Below, piece after piece: positions 16,703 through 25,276 of a stretch of 64,000 nucleotides of DNA. Below the pieces are notes generated by a model. The model was not told the origin of the DNA and searched no databases. It was given only the letters and a program-made list of their open reading frames with translations. The position numbers and the translations under genes are program-made. The stretch lies in contig CAVSDJ010000007.1 of NCBI GenBank assembly GCA_963726785.1, positions 2,666,001-2,730,000 on the forward strand. Reading direction: 5' to 3'. Origin of the DNA: DATEKX01 sp963726785 (lineage in GTDB: Bacteria; Acidobacteriota; Blastocatellia; UBA7656). Each line of letters starts with the position of its first letter. The stretch's first letter is position 1.

Positions 16703-17120
16703 AAAAGAATTCCTTTTTCTGTCTTGCCAGTCGGAGTTCGCAGATTGATTTTCGCAGTGAAACAAGCCGATCTCACGATTAGGCAACGATATTGTCATCT
16801 AGGGGCAGGGAGACCACTGATTGGCGAGAGCAGGACGACTATTAAGACCGCCCGGCTTGCTTGTAAAGTGGACAGCAACGAGCCTGACGAAATTGTAGCT
16901 TCGCGCAAGGTTATAAAATATGGACTTTGCAATGTCAACAGTTTTAATTTCCCGCTTTTTGAGTCCTTATTTGCGCCCGTCAACCGAGACTGAATTGTTC
17001 CTGGAATACTCGCGCAATTCTTTATTTCACCATAAATGAAGGCGAGTCTGCCCGACTCGTTCGATTGATAAAAGTTACTGACAAAATCGGCTCGAATCAA
17101 TGGAGCCGGAGAGAAGGGAA
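16703..17120. other. Divergent spacer between the LuxR regulator and the EPS module
   Basis: 418 nt without a supportable gene. A minus-strand promoter lies at 16910-16938. I see no clear promoter for the plus-strand EPS genes. Confidence 0.5.
16910..16938 (-). promoter_or_regulatory. Promoter of the LuxR-type regulator gene
   Basis: On the minus strand: TTGACA (16938-16933), a 17-nt spacer, TATAAC (16915-16910). It would start transcription near 16903 and give a leader of about 200 nt. Confidence 0.6.
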
Positions 17121-18683
17121 ATGAATTCGCTCAGGCCTCGCACCCTCACCGATTATTTTCGCGCAGCGCGCCGCCATAAGTTTGTCATTGTCGCTACTGC
17201 CATTGTCTTCGGCGTTGCTGCTTTTATCGCCGTCAAACGACTGCCGAGCGTTTACGAATCTTCCGTCTCCGTAACCGTTGAATCGCAGGCTAACGACCCT
17301 GCGATTGATGCTGCGCGACGGCTCGCCGTCACTGAGCAACAGGTCACGAACCGCACGCGGCTCGAAAGCATAATCACGAAATCAGGACTCTTCAAAGAAG
17401 CAATTGAACAAGGCGCTCGCACGGACGATCTGATTACACAGATGCGCGCTCGAATTCGCGTGGCCGAAATTGCTGATCGAGATAATCAGTTTCAAGTCTC
17501 GTATCGCGCAAGCGATCCGCAGGCAGCGCAGAAAATCACTGCCGAACTTGTAGCCGATAACGCAAAGCCTGCGCCCTCAACATCCATTGAAGCGGACAAG
17601 CTGCGACAGCAAGCCGATAATTTATCTGTCAGCTTACGCGAGCTTGAAGAAAAAGCGCCGTGGCTTATCACGCTCAAAGATGCCGCGCCCGCTCCCGCAA
17701 TTCAAACAACACGAAGCGCGCAGCCTTCTACCGAATCGCTTCGCGCGCAGCAGATGACTATTGAAAGCCTCAAGGATCGCCAGTACCTGATTCAACAGCA
17801 GATGGCCGATATCGAACGCCGCATCGCTTCTCAGAAGCAGATAGTCGAGCAGCAGAAAAAGAATTCGACGCTGCGTGACAACCCGACTTACGCCGTTTTA
17901 ATCGCCAAACGTACAGAACTTCAAGGCCAGCGCGACACGCTCATCAATCGTCAGGAACTGACCGACAAGCATCCGCGTGTTACGGGAATCATTGATCAGA
18001 TCAGTGCAATTAATCGCCAGATTGAAGAGCTAAAGCAGCAAGACGCAAATCAAATCAGCCAATCGCCCGAAGCGCGCGAGTTAATGTCGCTCGAATCCGA
18101 GCGCAACCGGTTCAAGCTTGAACTTGAAATCAATAACCGCGAGATGGCACGTCGTTCGTCAGCCGCTTCCGTTCAATCGCCTCCGCCCCCGTCCCCATCT
18201 GTCACTGCCGCGCCGCGCTCTCTGGCTTCGACGCGACTTGCCGAACAGTATTTCCTGCTCAAGCGGAATTACGAAGAAGTGACGGCGAGGCTCAACGATA
18301 CTGAATCCAAGCGCACAACGGACGTCAAGCAATTCCGATTGCTTGAGGAAGCCAGCTTGCCCGCCCATCCTGTCTGGCCTGATCGCTGGCTGTTTACGTT
18401 TGCGGCGGCGGCCTTAGGACTGGCTCTGGGAGCCTGTTTCGCGTTCGTGGCAGATTCGCACCGCTTTGCTTCGCTTCAAGATGCGAAGGATGTTGATTTT
18501 TACACACGCCTGCCGCTGCTTGCCGCAATACCCAAAACAGTGACCGCCGACGAACGCCTTTGCGCCGCGCGACGGGCGAAGCTGCGCCTGGCTATCGGCG
18601 CGGTTGTCGCGGCAGTAGCCACATTTGCTCTAGCAGAGATTTTTATCATCACTAACGTCTTCACCTTCATCGGCAAAAACTAG
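17121..18683 (+). CDS. Polysaccharide chain-length determinant (Wzz/GNVR family)
   Basis: About 520 residues. A membrane helix at 18-40 follows the basic N-terminus (YFRAARRHKFVIVATA). A long coiled-coil periplasmic region (about 155-390) is followed by the family-typical proline segment LPAHPVWPDRW, a second helix (FTFAAAALGLALGACFAF), and a third helix near the C-terminus. It belongs with chain-length proteins of exosortase-associated EPS loci. It should regulate polymer length or bridge the inner-membrane machinery to the export channel. The ATG at 17121 has a GAGAAGGGA site; the frame could extend to 17100. Confidence 0.85.
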   Translation: MNSLRPRTLTDYFRAARRHKFVIVATAIVFGVAAFIAVKRLPSVYESSVSVTVESQANDPAIDAARRLAVTEQQVTNRTRLESIITKSGLFKEAIEQGARTDDLITQMRARIRVAEIADRDNQFQVSYRASDPQAAQKITAELVADNAKPAPSTSIEADKLRQQADNLSVSLRELEEKAPWLITLKDAAPAPAIQTTRSAQPSTESLRAQQMTIESLKDRQYLIQQQMADIERRIASQKQIVEQQKKNSTLRDNPTYAVLIAKRTELQGQRDTLINRQELTDKHPRVTGIIDQISAINRQIEELKQQDANQISQSPEARELMSLESERNRFKLELEINNREMARRSSAASVQSPPPPSPSVTAAPRSLASTRLAEQYFLLKRNYEEVTARLNDTESKRTTDVKQFRLLEEASLPAHPVWPDRWLFTFAAAALGLALGACFAFVADSHRFASLQDAKDVDFYTRLPLLAAIPKTVTADERLCAARRAKLRLAIGAVVAAVATFALAEIFIITNVFTFIGKN

Positions 18684-18736
18684 AAACTTCGGCCAATTCG
18701 TCATTTAACTCAGGTGAGAGGAAGCAAGAAAAGCTC

Positions 18737-19795
18737 ATGTATCAGCAATTCTACTCACTGCGCGACATACCTTTCAGCCTGGCACCCGACCCAAAGTATC
18801 TGTTTCGAACCGAGAGCTTGTTGGAAGTCTTCGCCAATCTCCAGTACGGCATTGAAAACGGCAAAGGCATCGTAGTCGTTACAGGAGAGGTTGGAACAGG
18901 AAAGACTACCATACTGCGCTCAACGCTTCAGTCGCTTGACCGCTCAGTCCTCGCAGCTTACATCTTCAATCCTCTGCTTTCGACCAGCGAATTCTTCGAT
19001 CTACTGGCGGGCGAGTTTCGCCTCAAGCCTCAGCAGTCGAAAGCCACGATGCTCAGGATGCTCGGTTACATCCTGATGTCGCGCCACGCACAGGGACTTC
19101 GCACTGTGCTCGTAGTTGACGAAGCGCACCTGCTGCCCAAGCACCTGCTCGAAGAGATTCGGTTGCTGTCGAACTTCGAGACGAATCGCGACAAGCTGTT
19201 GCAGATCATTCTGTGCGGCCAGCCGGAACTTCACGACCTGCTGGCGCAACAGGAACTTCGTCAGCTTAAACAACGCGTCAGCCTCAAATGCTCGATCAAG
19301 ATGCTGAACGAAAGAGAGACCGCCGAATACATTCGCTGGCGAATGCGCATAGCGGGCGCGCGCGACGAAAACGTGTTCGAGCCGGACGCGCTTCAAACCG
19401 TGCATCGTTTTTCGGGCGGCATTCCGCGAATCATAAACAACATCTGTGACAACGCATTGCTCACAGGCTTCGGCCAGGGCAGTCCGCGCATCACGGCTTC
19501 GATCATCCGTGACGTTGTTGAAGAGCTTGATCTTGATTCTATAGAGATCGTCTCTCAGCCCACGGTTGCGGAATCGGTCATCGAACGAAATGTGCACACA
19601 GCTTACGGCTCTGCGATTGATTTGACCGAAGCGCAGCCCGCGCCGAATGTGCGCTACATTCGCAACGACCCGACGGACAAATCTGTCGCAGCCTCCGACG
19701 ACAAGTCGAGGTTTGTTATTCAATCTCAACATAGAAACGATTCGGAAGATCAATTGAAATTTTTCTCGCGCGTGCGCGTGACCCGGCAGGCATAG
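18737..19795 (+). CDS. ExeA-like AAA ATPase of an EPS/exosortase-type locus
   Basis: 352 residues starting MYQQFYSLRDIPFSLAPDPKYLF, the typical opening of ExeA/GspA-type secretion ATPases. Walker A GEVGTGKTT (about 50-58) and Walker B VLVVDEAH (about 129-136) are intact, and a sensor segment GGIPRIINNICDNALL follows. The subfamily found beside chain-length and BY-kinase genes in exosortase-type EPS loci matches best. The C-terminal 90 residues are hydrophilic and lack the peptidoglycan-binding domain of ExeA. Confidence 0.87.
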   Translation: MYQQFYSLRDIPFSLAPDPKYLFRTESLLEVFANLQYGIENGKGIVVVTGEVGTGKTTILRSTLQSLDRSVLAAYIFNPLLSTSEFFDLLAGEFRLKPQQSKATMLRMLGYILMSRHAQGLRTVLVVDEAHLLPKHLLEEIRLLSNFETNRDKLLQIILCGQPELHDLLAQQELRQLKQRVSLKCSIKMLNERETAEYIRWRMRIAGARDENVFEPDALQTVHRFSGGIPRIINNICDNALLTGFGQGSPRITASIIRDVVEELDLDSIEIVSQPTVAESVIERNVHTAYGSAIDLTEAQPAPNVRYIRNDPTDKSVAASDDKSRFVIQSQHRNDSEDQLKFFSRVRVTRQA

Positions 19796-19816
19796 CCGCG
19801 CAAGGTCTTGTAAGTT

Positions 19817-20917
19817 ATGGGAAGAGTCTATAACGCACTGGTAAAAGCAGACCGATTGACGGATCGCCAGCGTCCGATAGGCCGCCCCACTGCTCAAAGC
19901 CAACCTGAGATGCCGCAAGCGTCAACGGATTTATCGAACACTCCAAATTTTAATTTCGAGTTTGAGTTCGAGAATGACAATCAAACCTCCCCAGTTGATT
20001 TCAACAACAGTTTTGCTCTGAGTGAAGCGTTTGTTACCGAGCGAATTGCCGAACGGTTTACAACGCCCCCGACTGTCGAGCAGTTCGCTTCGTCGCCGCG
20101 CGTCCCTGAAAGGGGTATGCGCGGAGGCACCTCGCGTGACTCTGCGTCTTCGGTATCTCTGCCCATAAAGCCGATCTTCGTGGAGCCGCGCGAGGTCACC
20201 AATATCAAAAATATTTCGCCTGACCCGCATTGGGCGGCGATCACCGGCAGCGATCAGCTTGCGAGCGAACGTTATCGCACGCTCGCTGTCCGAGTCGGCA
20301 CTATCGCTGCGCGCCGCAAACTGAAAACGCTCGTAGTCACAAGCGCCGAAGACGGCGAAGGAAAGAGCACAGTCGCTCTAAACCTCGCGTGGGTGATGGC
20401 AAAGCGCGACAGGCGCGTGCTTTTAATTGATGCAAGCCCGCAAGGGTCTATGCCGGTCGCTGCTGGTCGCGGCTGGCTCGAAATGACCGATGTTTCATCA
20501 GAACTGGTTGATTCAATCGTTCGGCTCGACCCGAACGGACTTTATGTGATGAAGGCGTGCGGCGCTCACGAACAGGCCGACTCGAATGATTCCGATATTG
20601 GCGATGCGCTCGCGTCATCGCAATTCGAGAAAATGGTTGCGGAGCTTGCGGGGTATTTTGACTTTATAGTTATTGATGCACCAACTATCTGCGGTTCAAT
20701 CGGAGCGCAACAGCTTGCACAAATCGCAGACGGCACTATCGTTGTTGCTCGCGCGGGCCGAACGCATCACAGCCGCGTCACAGGGGCTTTAGAGCTTGTT
20801 CCGCAAGAGCGAAGATTTGGGATAGTGCTGAACGAATCCGAAGTCAGCAAAACGCTCGCGCATCCGAACGGTGGGAACGCTTCGTTTATCAAGCGACTGT
20901 TCGGGCGCAAGAATTGA
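19817..20917 (+). CDS. CpsD/CapB-type tyrosine kinase-like ATPase (EPS)
   Basis: 366 residues. A variable linker of about 135 residues precedes an SIMIBI-class ATPase: Walker A SAEDGEGKSTVALNLA, Walker A' VLLIDASP and Walker B DFIVIDAP. Such cytoplasmic partners stimulate or phosphorylate with a Wzz-type membrane protein, here encoded two genes upstream. The expected tyrosine-rich tail is absent (the protein ends FIKRLFGRKN), and in Walker A' the serine-proline replaces the usual aspartate-leucine. Autophosphorylation is therefore doubtful. Confidence 0.82.
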   Translation: MGRVYNALVKADRLTDRQRPIGRPTAQSQPEMPQASTDLSNTPNFNFEFEFENDNQTSPVDFNNSFALSEAFVTERIAERFTTPPTVEQFASSPRVPERGMRGGTSRDSASSVSLPIKPIFVEPREVTNIKNISPDPHWAAITGSDQLASERYRTLAVRVGTIAARRKLKTLVVTSAEDGEGKSTVALNLAWVMAKRDRRVLLIDASPQGSMPVAAGRGWLEMTDVSSELVDSIVRLDPNGLYVMKACGAHEQADSNDSDIGDALASSQFEKMVAELAGYFDFIVIDAPTICGSIGAQQLAQIADGTIVVARAGRTHHSRVTGALELVPQERRFGIVLNESEVSKTLAHPNGGNASFIKRLFGRKN

Positions 20918-21002
20918 AGTAAAAAATAAGATCGAACTGAGAACATTGCTCCTTCTCCTGAGTTGCGGTTGTTCGAGTAGAGCGACCGGGAAGAAAAAAA
21001 AT

Positions 21003-22376
21003 ATGAGACGCTTTTTACTGGTTTTAATAGAAACCTCACTTCTATTAATCATTGGGTTTTTCGCCACTTACGTTCGCGTCCTGGGCGACACCGCATACGA
21101 GTTGTTCGAGCGTCGCGGGTGGCTGAAATTATTGATAGTTACATTCGTGATCCAACTGGCATTTTATCTTTTCGATCTCTACGACCTGCGCGCCACGCGC
21201 AGTTACCGGCGCGTTGTGACGAATCTCGCGATAGCGCTTTGCGCCGCGACGGTTTTGCTCTCGATTCTTTTCTACGCGATGCCGATAATGCAACTCGGGC
21301 GCGGAGTCTTTCTGGTAGAGATGGCGTTTATAGCCCTGCTCATACCCGCGTGGAGACTTCTCGTATCCTGGAGCGCAGGCCACCCGCAACTCGGCGTGCG
21401 CGAGCGCGTGCTCATACTCGGCTCAGGCGAGCAGGCGATTGAGATTGCGCGCGCTACGCTTGAACGCCGCAACGCAGGCTTTCACATCGTCGGCTTCGTG
21501 GACAATCGCCCGGAGCTTGTCGGCAGAAGCTTGATCAACCCATCGGTCATCGGTCTGACTCATGACATAAGCAATCTGGTCGAGCGGCATCAGGTTGATC
21601 GCATAGTCGTCGCGGTCGAAGATCGTCGCGGGAAGTTTCCGACCGAAGAGTTGCTGAACCTCACTTTGAGCGGGCGCATTGCGGTGGAAGAATGTGCTCA
21701 ATATTACGAACGGCTGACTGGCAAGATAGCGAGCGAGATGATAAGGCCGTCGTGGCTGATCTTTTCGCGCGGCAACCGTTTCTCGGTCGTGGCCAATCAT
21801 GTTCGCAGAGTGTTGAACGCAGGGCTTGCGGCTGTGGGTTTCGTTATGTCGCTGCCGATAATGTTGCTGACGGCGATTGCCGTGAAGCTTGATTCGCCCG
21901 GCCCGATCTTCTACACGCAAGAACGGGTTGGCAAGAACAGTCGCACGTTCAAGATAATCAAGTTCCGCTCGATGCGCATAGGAGCAGAAAAAAAATCAGG
22001 CCCCGTCTGGGCCGAAGCCGACGACCCGCGCATCACGCGCATAGGGCGCATACTCCGCAAGCTGAGGCTTGACGAGTTGCCGCAGTTCGTCAACGTCATT
22101 CGCGGCGACATGAATTTCGTAGGCCCGCGACCCGAACGCCCTGTGTTCGTCGAGCAGTTAAGCAAAGTAATCCCTTACTACTCGCAGCGCCATCTGATTA
22201 AGCCGGGATTGACCGGCTGGGCGCAGATCAAGTATCCATACGGCGCGTCGGTAGAAGACGCAATCGAAAAGCTCAGGTACGATCTCTACTACATCAAGAA
22301 TCAATCGCTACTGCTCGACGCTATCATAGTTTTCGAGACGGTAAAGACCGTTGTGTTCGGTCGAGGCGGACGATAA
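21003..22376 (+). CDS. Undecaprenyl-phosphate sugar phosphotransferase (EPS priming enzyme)
   Basis: About 457 residues from the ATG at 21003 (preceded by CGGGAAG); the frame is open further upstream but would overlap the kinase gene. Four to five N-terminal helices and a Rossmann-like middle part (VLILGSGEQAIEIARATLERR) lead to the catalytic bacterial sugar-transferase domain. That domain has KLDSPGPIFYTQERVGKNSRTFKIIKFRSMR, DELPQFVNVIRGDMNFVGPRPERP and KPGLTGWAQIKYPYG, read in parts. It transfers a sugar-1-phosphate to the lipid carrier at the inner membrane. It matches the EpsB-type enzymes of exosortase-linked loci. Confidence 0.88.
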   Translation: MRRFLLVLIETSLLLIIGFFATYVRVLGDTAYELFERRGWLKLLIVTFVIQLAFYLFDLYDLRATRSYRRVVTNLAIALCAATVLLSILFYAMPIMQLGRGVFLVEMAFIALLIPAWRLLVSWSAGHPQLGVRERVLILGSGEQAIEIARATLERRNAGFHIVGFVDNRPELVGRSLINPSVIGLTHDISNLVERHQVDRIVVAVEDRRGKFPTEELLNLTLSGRIAVEECAQYYERLTGKIASEMIRPSWLIFSRGNRFSVVANHVRRVLNAGLAAVGFVMSLPIMLLTAIAVKLDSPGPIFYTQERVGKNSRTFKIIKFRSMRIGAEKKSGPVWAEADDPRITRIGRILRKLRLDELPQFVNVIRGDMNFVGPRPERPVFVEQLSKVIPYYSQRHLIKPGLTGWAQIKYPYGASVEDAIEKLRYDLYYIKNQSLLLDAIIVFETVKTVVFGRGGR

Positions 22377-22454
22377 ATCAATGTCAATGATTCGATTGAA
22401 TGAAGCACAGTCCGGTTCGATTCGATAATCGCCGATTAGATCAGGGAGTTAATT

Positions 22455-23294
22455 ATGGCAAAGAGAATAATCAGTTTAATGATAGTCGCGTTCATCAGTT
22501 TGTATGCGAGCGCAACGGCTTTTTCGGCGCAGGATTTGACGAAGTTCGTCTCCCCGGGTTCTGCATCGTCAGGCACTGACGATACTCGCCCGCGCACGGT
22601 CAAAAAGAGCGATACGAAGGCTGCGACCGATACGCGCCAGCTTAATCCGTCTGAATCAATTTCGTCTACTGAAGAAGCGGCGATACAGGCGCAGATAAAC
22701 TCCGTCTATCAGACTTTCTATAACTCCTATCGTCTCGGCCCCGGCGACATTATCGGAATATACATTGACAAGCACCCGGAAGATTCTGTCGAGCGAGTCA
22801 CCGTCTCGCCCGTAGGCCGTGTTTACTTTCCGCTGCTCGGCAATGTGACGGTGGTCGGAAAGACGATGCCGCAGATTCAAGAATACTTCGCGCTTGCAGT
22901 CGCCGAATACATCAGAGAGCCGCGCCTGACATTGTCGCTTCTCGAAGCGCAAAGCGCGAAGATAGGCGTGCTCGGCGATGTGAAGACTCCGGGCGTGCAG
23001 GTCATGACCAGACCCTTGCGCGTGCTCGATGCGATCACGATGGCGGGCGGGATATTGGAGACCGGCAGCCAGAATGTCTCCATCCTTCGCCAATACGAAG
23101 ACGGTCGAGTGCAGATGCTAACGGTTGATATGAAGAAGATACTGAAAGGCAAAGCCAATCCCGAAGAGAACGCTTTCCTGCGCGCAGGCGACACGGTCAT
23201 TGTTCACGGCAACCTGTTCAAGAAGATGGGGAAGATCACAAGCGTCGTAGGACTTACTACGCTCTTTACGTTCCTCACGGCTGGCGGGCGCTAG
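22455..23294 (+). CDS. Polysaccharide export protein (Wza-like, SLBB domain)
   Basis: 279 residues with a cleavable signal peptide (ends about ATAFSA). The polysaccharide biosynthesis/export domain opens YRLGPGDIIGIYI; it is followed by an SLBB repeat around KIGVLGDVKTPGVQVM and a conserved FLRAGDTVIVHG. It should form the outer-membrane or periplasmic part of the EPS channel. A ribosome site AGGGAG precedes the ATG. No lipobox is evident, unlike Wza of E. coli. Confidence 0.87.
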   Translation: MAKRIISLMIVAFISLYASATAFSAQDLTKFVSPGSASSGTDDTRPRTVKKSDTKAATDTRQLNPSESISSTEEAAIQAQINSVYQTFYNSYRLGPGDIIGIYIDKHPEDSVERVTVSPVGRVYFPLLGNVTVVGKTMPQIQEYFALAVAEYIREPRLTLSLLEAQSAKIGVLGDVKTPGVQVMTRPLRVLDAITMAGGILETGSQNVSILRQYEDGRVQMLTVDMKKILKGKANPEENAFLRAGDTVIVHGNLFKKMGKITSVVGLTTLFTFLTAGGR

Positions 23295-23409
23295 ACGAAT
23301 AGTTTGTCTGACTGCTCGTCTGTTCAGCGACAGCATCATTGACTTGTGGGAAAGCGATGAAGCAGAAGAACACATCACAATGGAAGCGGATCAATTAGAG
23401 AGGGACTAA

Positions 23410-23751
23410 ATGTACAAGCCAGATTACAATTTATCGAAAGATGCAACCGCTGCATCGGCCAACAACGGCGCGAACGGCAATGCTCGTCGCAGCCCGCTGG
23501 CAGAACTGGTCAACACGCATCTTCAATCGAAGGGGTTGAGGCAGGTTGATTTCTGTCGCCAGACGGGATTCGATCAAGGGCTGTTGTCGAAGATACTTTC
23601 ATCGGTCGTCAACACGCTCAATGTCGAAACGGCGCTCAAGCTTGCCGAAGGGCTGGACATTCCGCCGAGCGTCGTCTTTGAAGTCATCGGCAAGAAAGAA
23701 GTGGACGAGATGCTTCGCCGATTCTATTGCAACTCTGATCGCGTGATGTAG
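23410..23751 (+). CDS. XRE-family DNA-binding protein
   Basis: 113 residues. A low-complexity N-terminus (Ala/Asn) precedes a helix-turn-helix: LVNTHLQSKGLRQVDFCRQTGFDQGLLSKILSS, then ETALKLAEGLDIPPSVVFEVIG. It is a one-domain regulator with no sensor. It sits at the end of the EPS module, about 115 nt after the export gene, and might tune it (inference). Confidence 0.78.
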   Translation: MYKPDYNLSKDATAASANNGANGNARRSPLAELVNTHLQSKGLRQVDFCRQTGFDQGLLSKILSSVVNTLNVETALKLAEGLDIPPSVVFEVIGKKEVDEMLRRFYCNSDRVM

Positions 23752-23769
23752 TCCGAGCAAACTAGAAAT

Positions 23770-23869
23770 CAGTTCACCGCAGAGACGCAGAGAACGCAGA
23801 GATTACGCAGAGAAAAACTATTATTACTCTGCGCCTCCTCTGCGTTCTCTGCGTCTCTGCGGTGAACTG
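23770..23869. repeat. Palindromic intergenic element, CACCGCAGAG family, copy 2
   Basis: A 100-nt inverted repeat from CAGTTCACCGCAGAGACGCA to CTCTGCGGTGAACTG, with internal ACGCAGAG units mirrored as CTCTGCGT. Same family as 2284-2363 and 38338-38431. Confidence 0.9.
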
Positions 23870-23891
23870 GTTTTAAATTCGATTCGCGCTG

Positions 23892-23897
23892 TATAAT
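23892..23897 (+). promoter_or_regulatory. Candidate -10 of the ATP-grasp gene
   Basis: A perfect TATAAT 48 nt before the GTG start. The -35 at 17-18 nt upstream is poor, and it falls at the edge of the palindromic element. Confidence 0.35.
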
Positions 23898-23945
23898 CCG
23901 CTTGCTTGCAATCGGAACCGAAACAACACTTCAAAGGAGCACGCC

Positions 23946-25148
23946 GTGTCCGATCAACAACTCGTCAACATGATCTGCATAGCAACTTACTTCAAAGGCG
24001 AAGCCTTTCTGCGCCAGTCCAAACGCGACGGCTGCAAAGTCATCCTCGTCACAGTCGAAAAACTCAGAGACGCCGAATGGCCCCGCGAGGCCGTAGACGA
24101 GTTTTACTACATGCCTGATGGCTACAACCGCGATGACATCATAAAAGGCATCAGCTATCTGGCGCGCACGCAGGTCATTGATCGCATAGTGCCGCTCGAC
24201 GAGTTCGATCAAGAGACCGCCGCGCTTTTGCGCGAGCACCTTCGCATACCTGGAATGGGCGATACGACTGCGCGCTACTTCCGCGACAAACTCGCCATGC
24301 GCGTCAAGGCTCGCAACTCAGGCATTCTCGTGCCTGAGTTCGTTCACGTTTTGAATTACGACCACCTGAGCGAATACATGAATAGAGTCGCGCCGCCCTG
24401 GGTGCTTAAACCGAGAAGCGAAGCCGCGTCAATCGGAATCAAAAAACTTTCGCGCTCGGATGAGTTATGGCCGTTGCTTGACCAACTGGGCGACCGCCAA
24501 TCTTTTTACGTTCTCGAACACTATGTGCCGGGCGACATCTATCACGTTGATTCAATCGTGTCTGAACGAGAAGTGGTCTTTGCGGTCGTGCACAAGTACG
24601 GCCATCCTCCGATGGACGTTTCGGCGGGCGGAATCTTCACTACGCGAAAGATTCCGCACGAATCAGCCGACGCGCAAGCTTTGGAATTACTGAACCGCGA
24701 TGTGATCAAAGCGCTCGGCCTTGTGCGCGGAGTCACTCACACGGAATTCATCAAAGGCCACGAAGACGGACGATTCTACTTTCTGGAAACGGCGGCGCGC
24801 GTGGGCGGAGCCAATATCGCCGAATGCGTAGAAGGTGCTTCGGGGCTGAATCTTTGGGCCGAGTGGGCGCGCATCGAGATAGCGGGCGAAGACAAACCTT
24901 ACGAGTTGCCTCAGCATCGCGACGATTACGCGGGAGTCATCATCTCGCTCGCGCGTCAGCAGTGTCCTGACACTTCGGCCTATGATGCGCCGGAGATAGT
25001 TTATCGCTTGAATAAGTCCTATCACGCCGGACTCGTCATCGCTTCGCCCAGCCTCGAACGAGTCGAGCAGTTGCTTGACGAGTATAGCCTTCGCTTCTAT
25101 CAGGACTTCTACGCGACAGGGCCGCCGATTGATAGAGCGACCGCATAA
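23946..25148 (+). CDS. ATP-grasp enzyme of unknown substrate
   Basis: 400 residues from a GTG with a strong AAAGGAG site. The ATP-grasp core is visible: PPWVLKPRSEAASIGIKKL (ATP-binding lysine), YVLEHYVPGDIYHVDSI (hinge), then the metal-binding region GVTHTEFIKG and YFLETAARVGGANI. The fold forms acyl-phosphate intermediates to ligate carboxylates to amines or thiols, as in carbamoyl-phosphate synthase and biotin carboxylase. No partner genes are adjacent that would name the substrate. Confidence 0.8.
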   Translation: MSDQQLVNMICIATYFKGEAFLRQSKRDGCKVILVTVEKLRDAEWPREAVDEFYYMPDGYNRDDIIKGISYLARTQVIDRIVPLDEFDQETAALLREHLRIPGMGDTTARYFRDKLAMRVKARNSGILVPEFVHVLNYDHLSEYMNRVAPPWVLKPRSEAASIGIKKLSRSDELWPLLDQLGDRQSFYVLEHYVPGDIYHVDSIVSEREVVFAVVHKYGHPPMDVSAGGIFTTRKIPHESADAQALELLNRDVIKALGLVRGVTHTEFIKGHEDGRFYFLETAARVGGANIAECVEGASGLNLWAEWARIEIAGEDKPYELPQHRDDYAGVIISLARQQCPDTSAYDAPEIVYRLNKSYHAGLVIASPSLERVEQLLDEYSLRFYQDFYATGPPIDRATA

Positions 25149-25203
25149 TCCATTTTTATGATGCGCGCGGGAATATATCGAGACGGCTTTTGCGATATAT
25201 GAG

Positions 25204-25256
25204 TGAGTCGAGGCTGTTATGATAGAGATGCCGGTCGGTCTGTAAACCTCGACTCA
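25204..25256. promoter_or_regulatory. Inverted repeat in leader of the NDH-2/CNB gene
   Basis: Arms TGAGTCGAGG (25204-25213) and CCTCGACTCA (25247-25256), perfect over 10 bp, 21 nt before the start codon. This could be a leader hairpin or a protein-binding site; no T tract follows. Confidence 0.4.
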
Positions 25257-25276
25257 GATTTCATCAGGATAAAAGC

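Noticed and set aside
16795..17100. Minus-strand 101-codon frame in the regulator-EPS spacer
   Set aside because: No ribosome site, and it contains the promoter of the LuxR-type gene.
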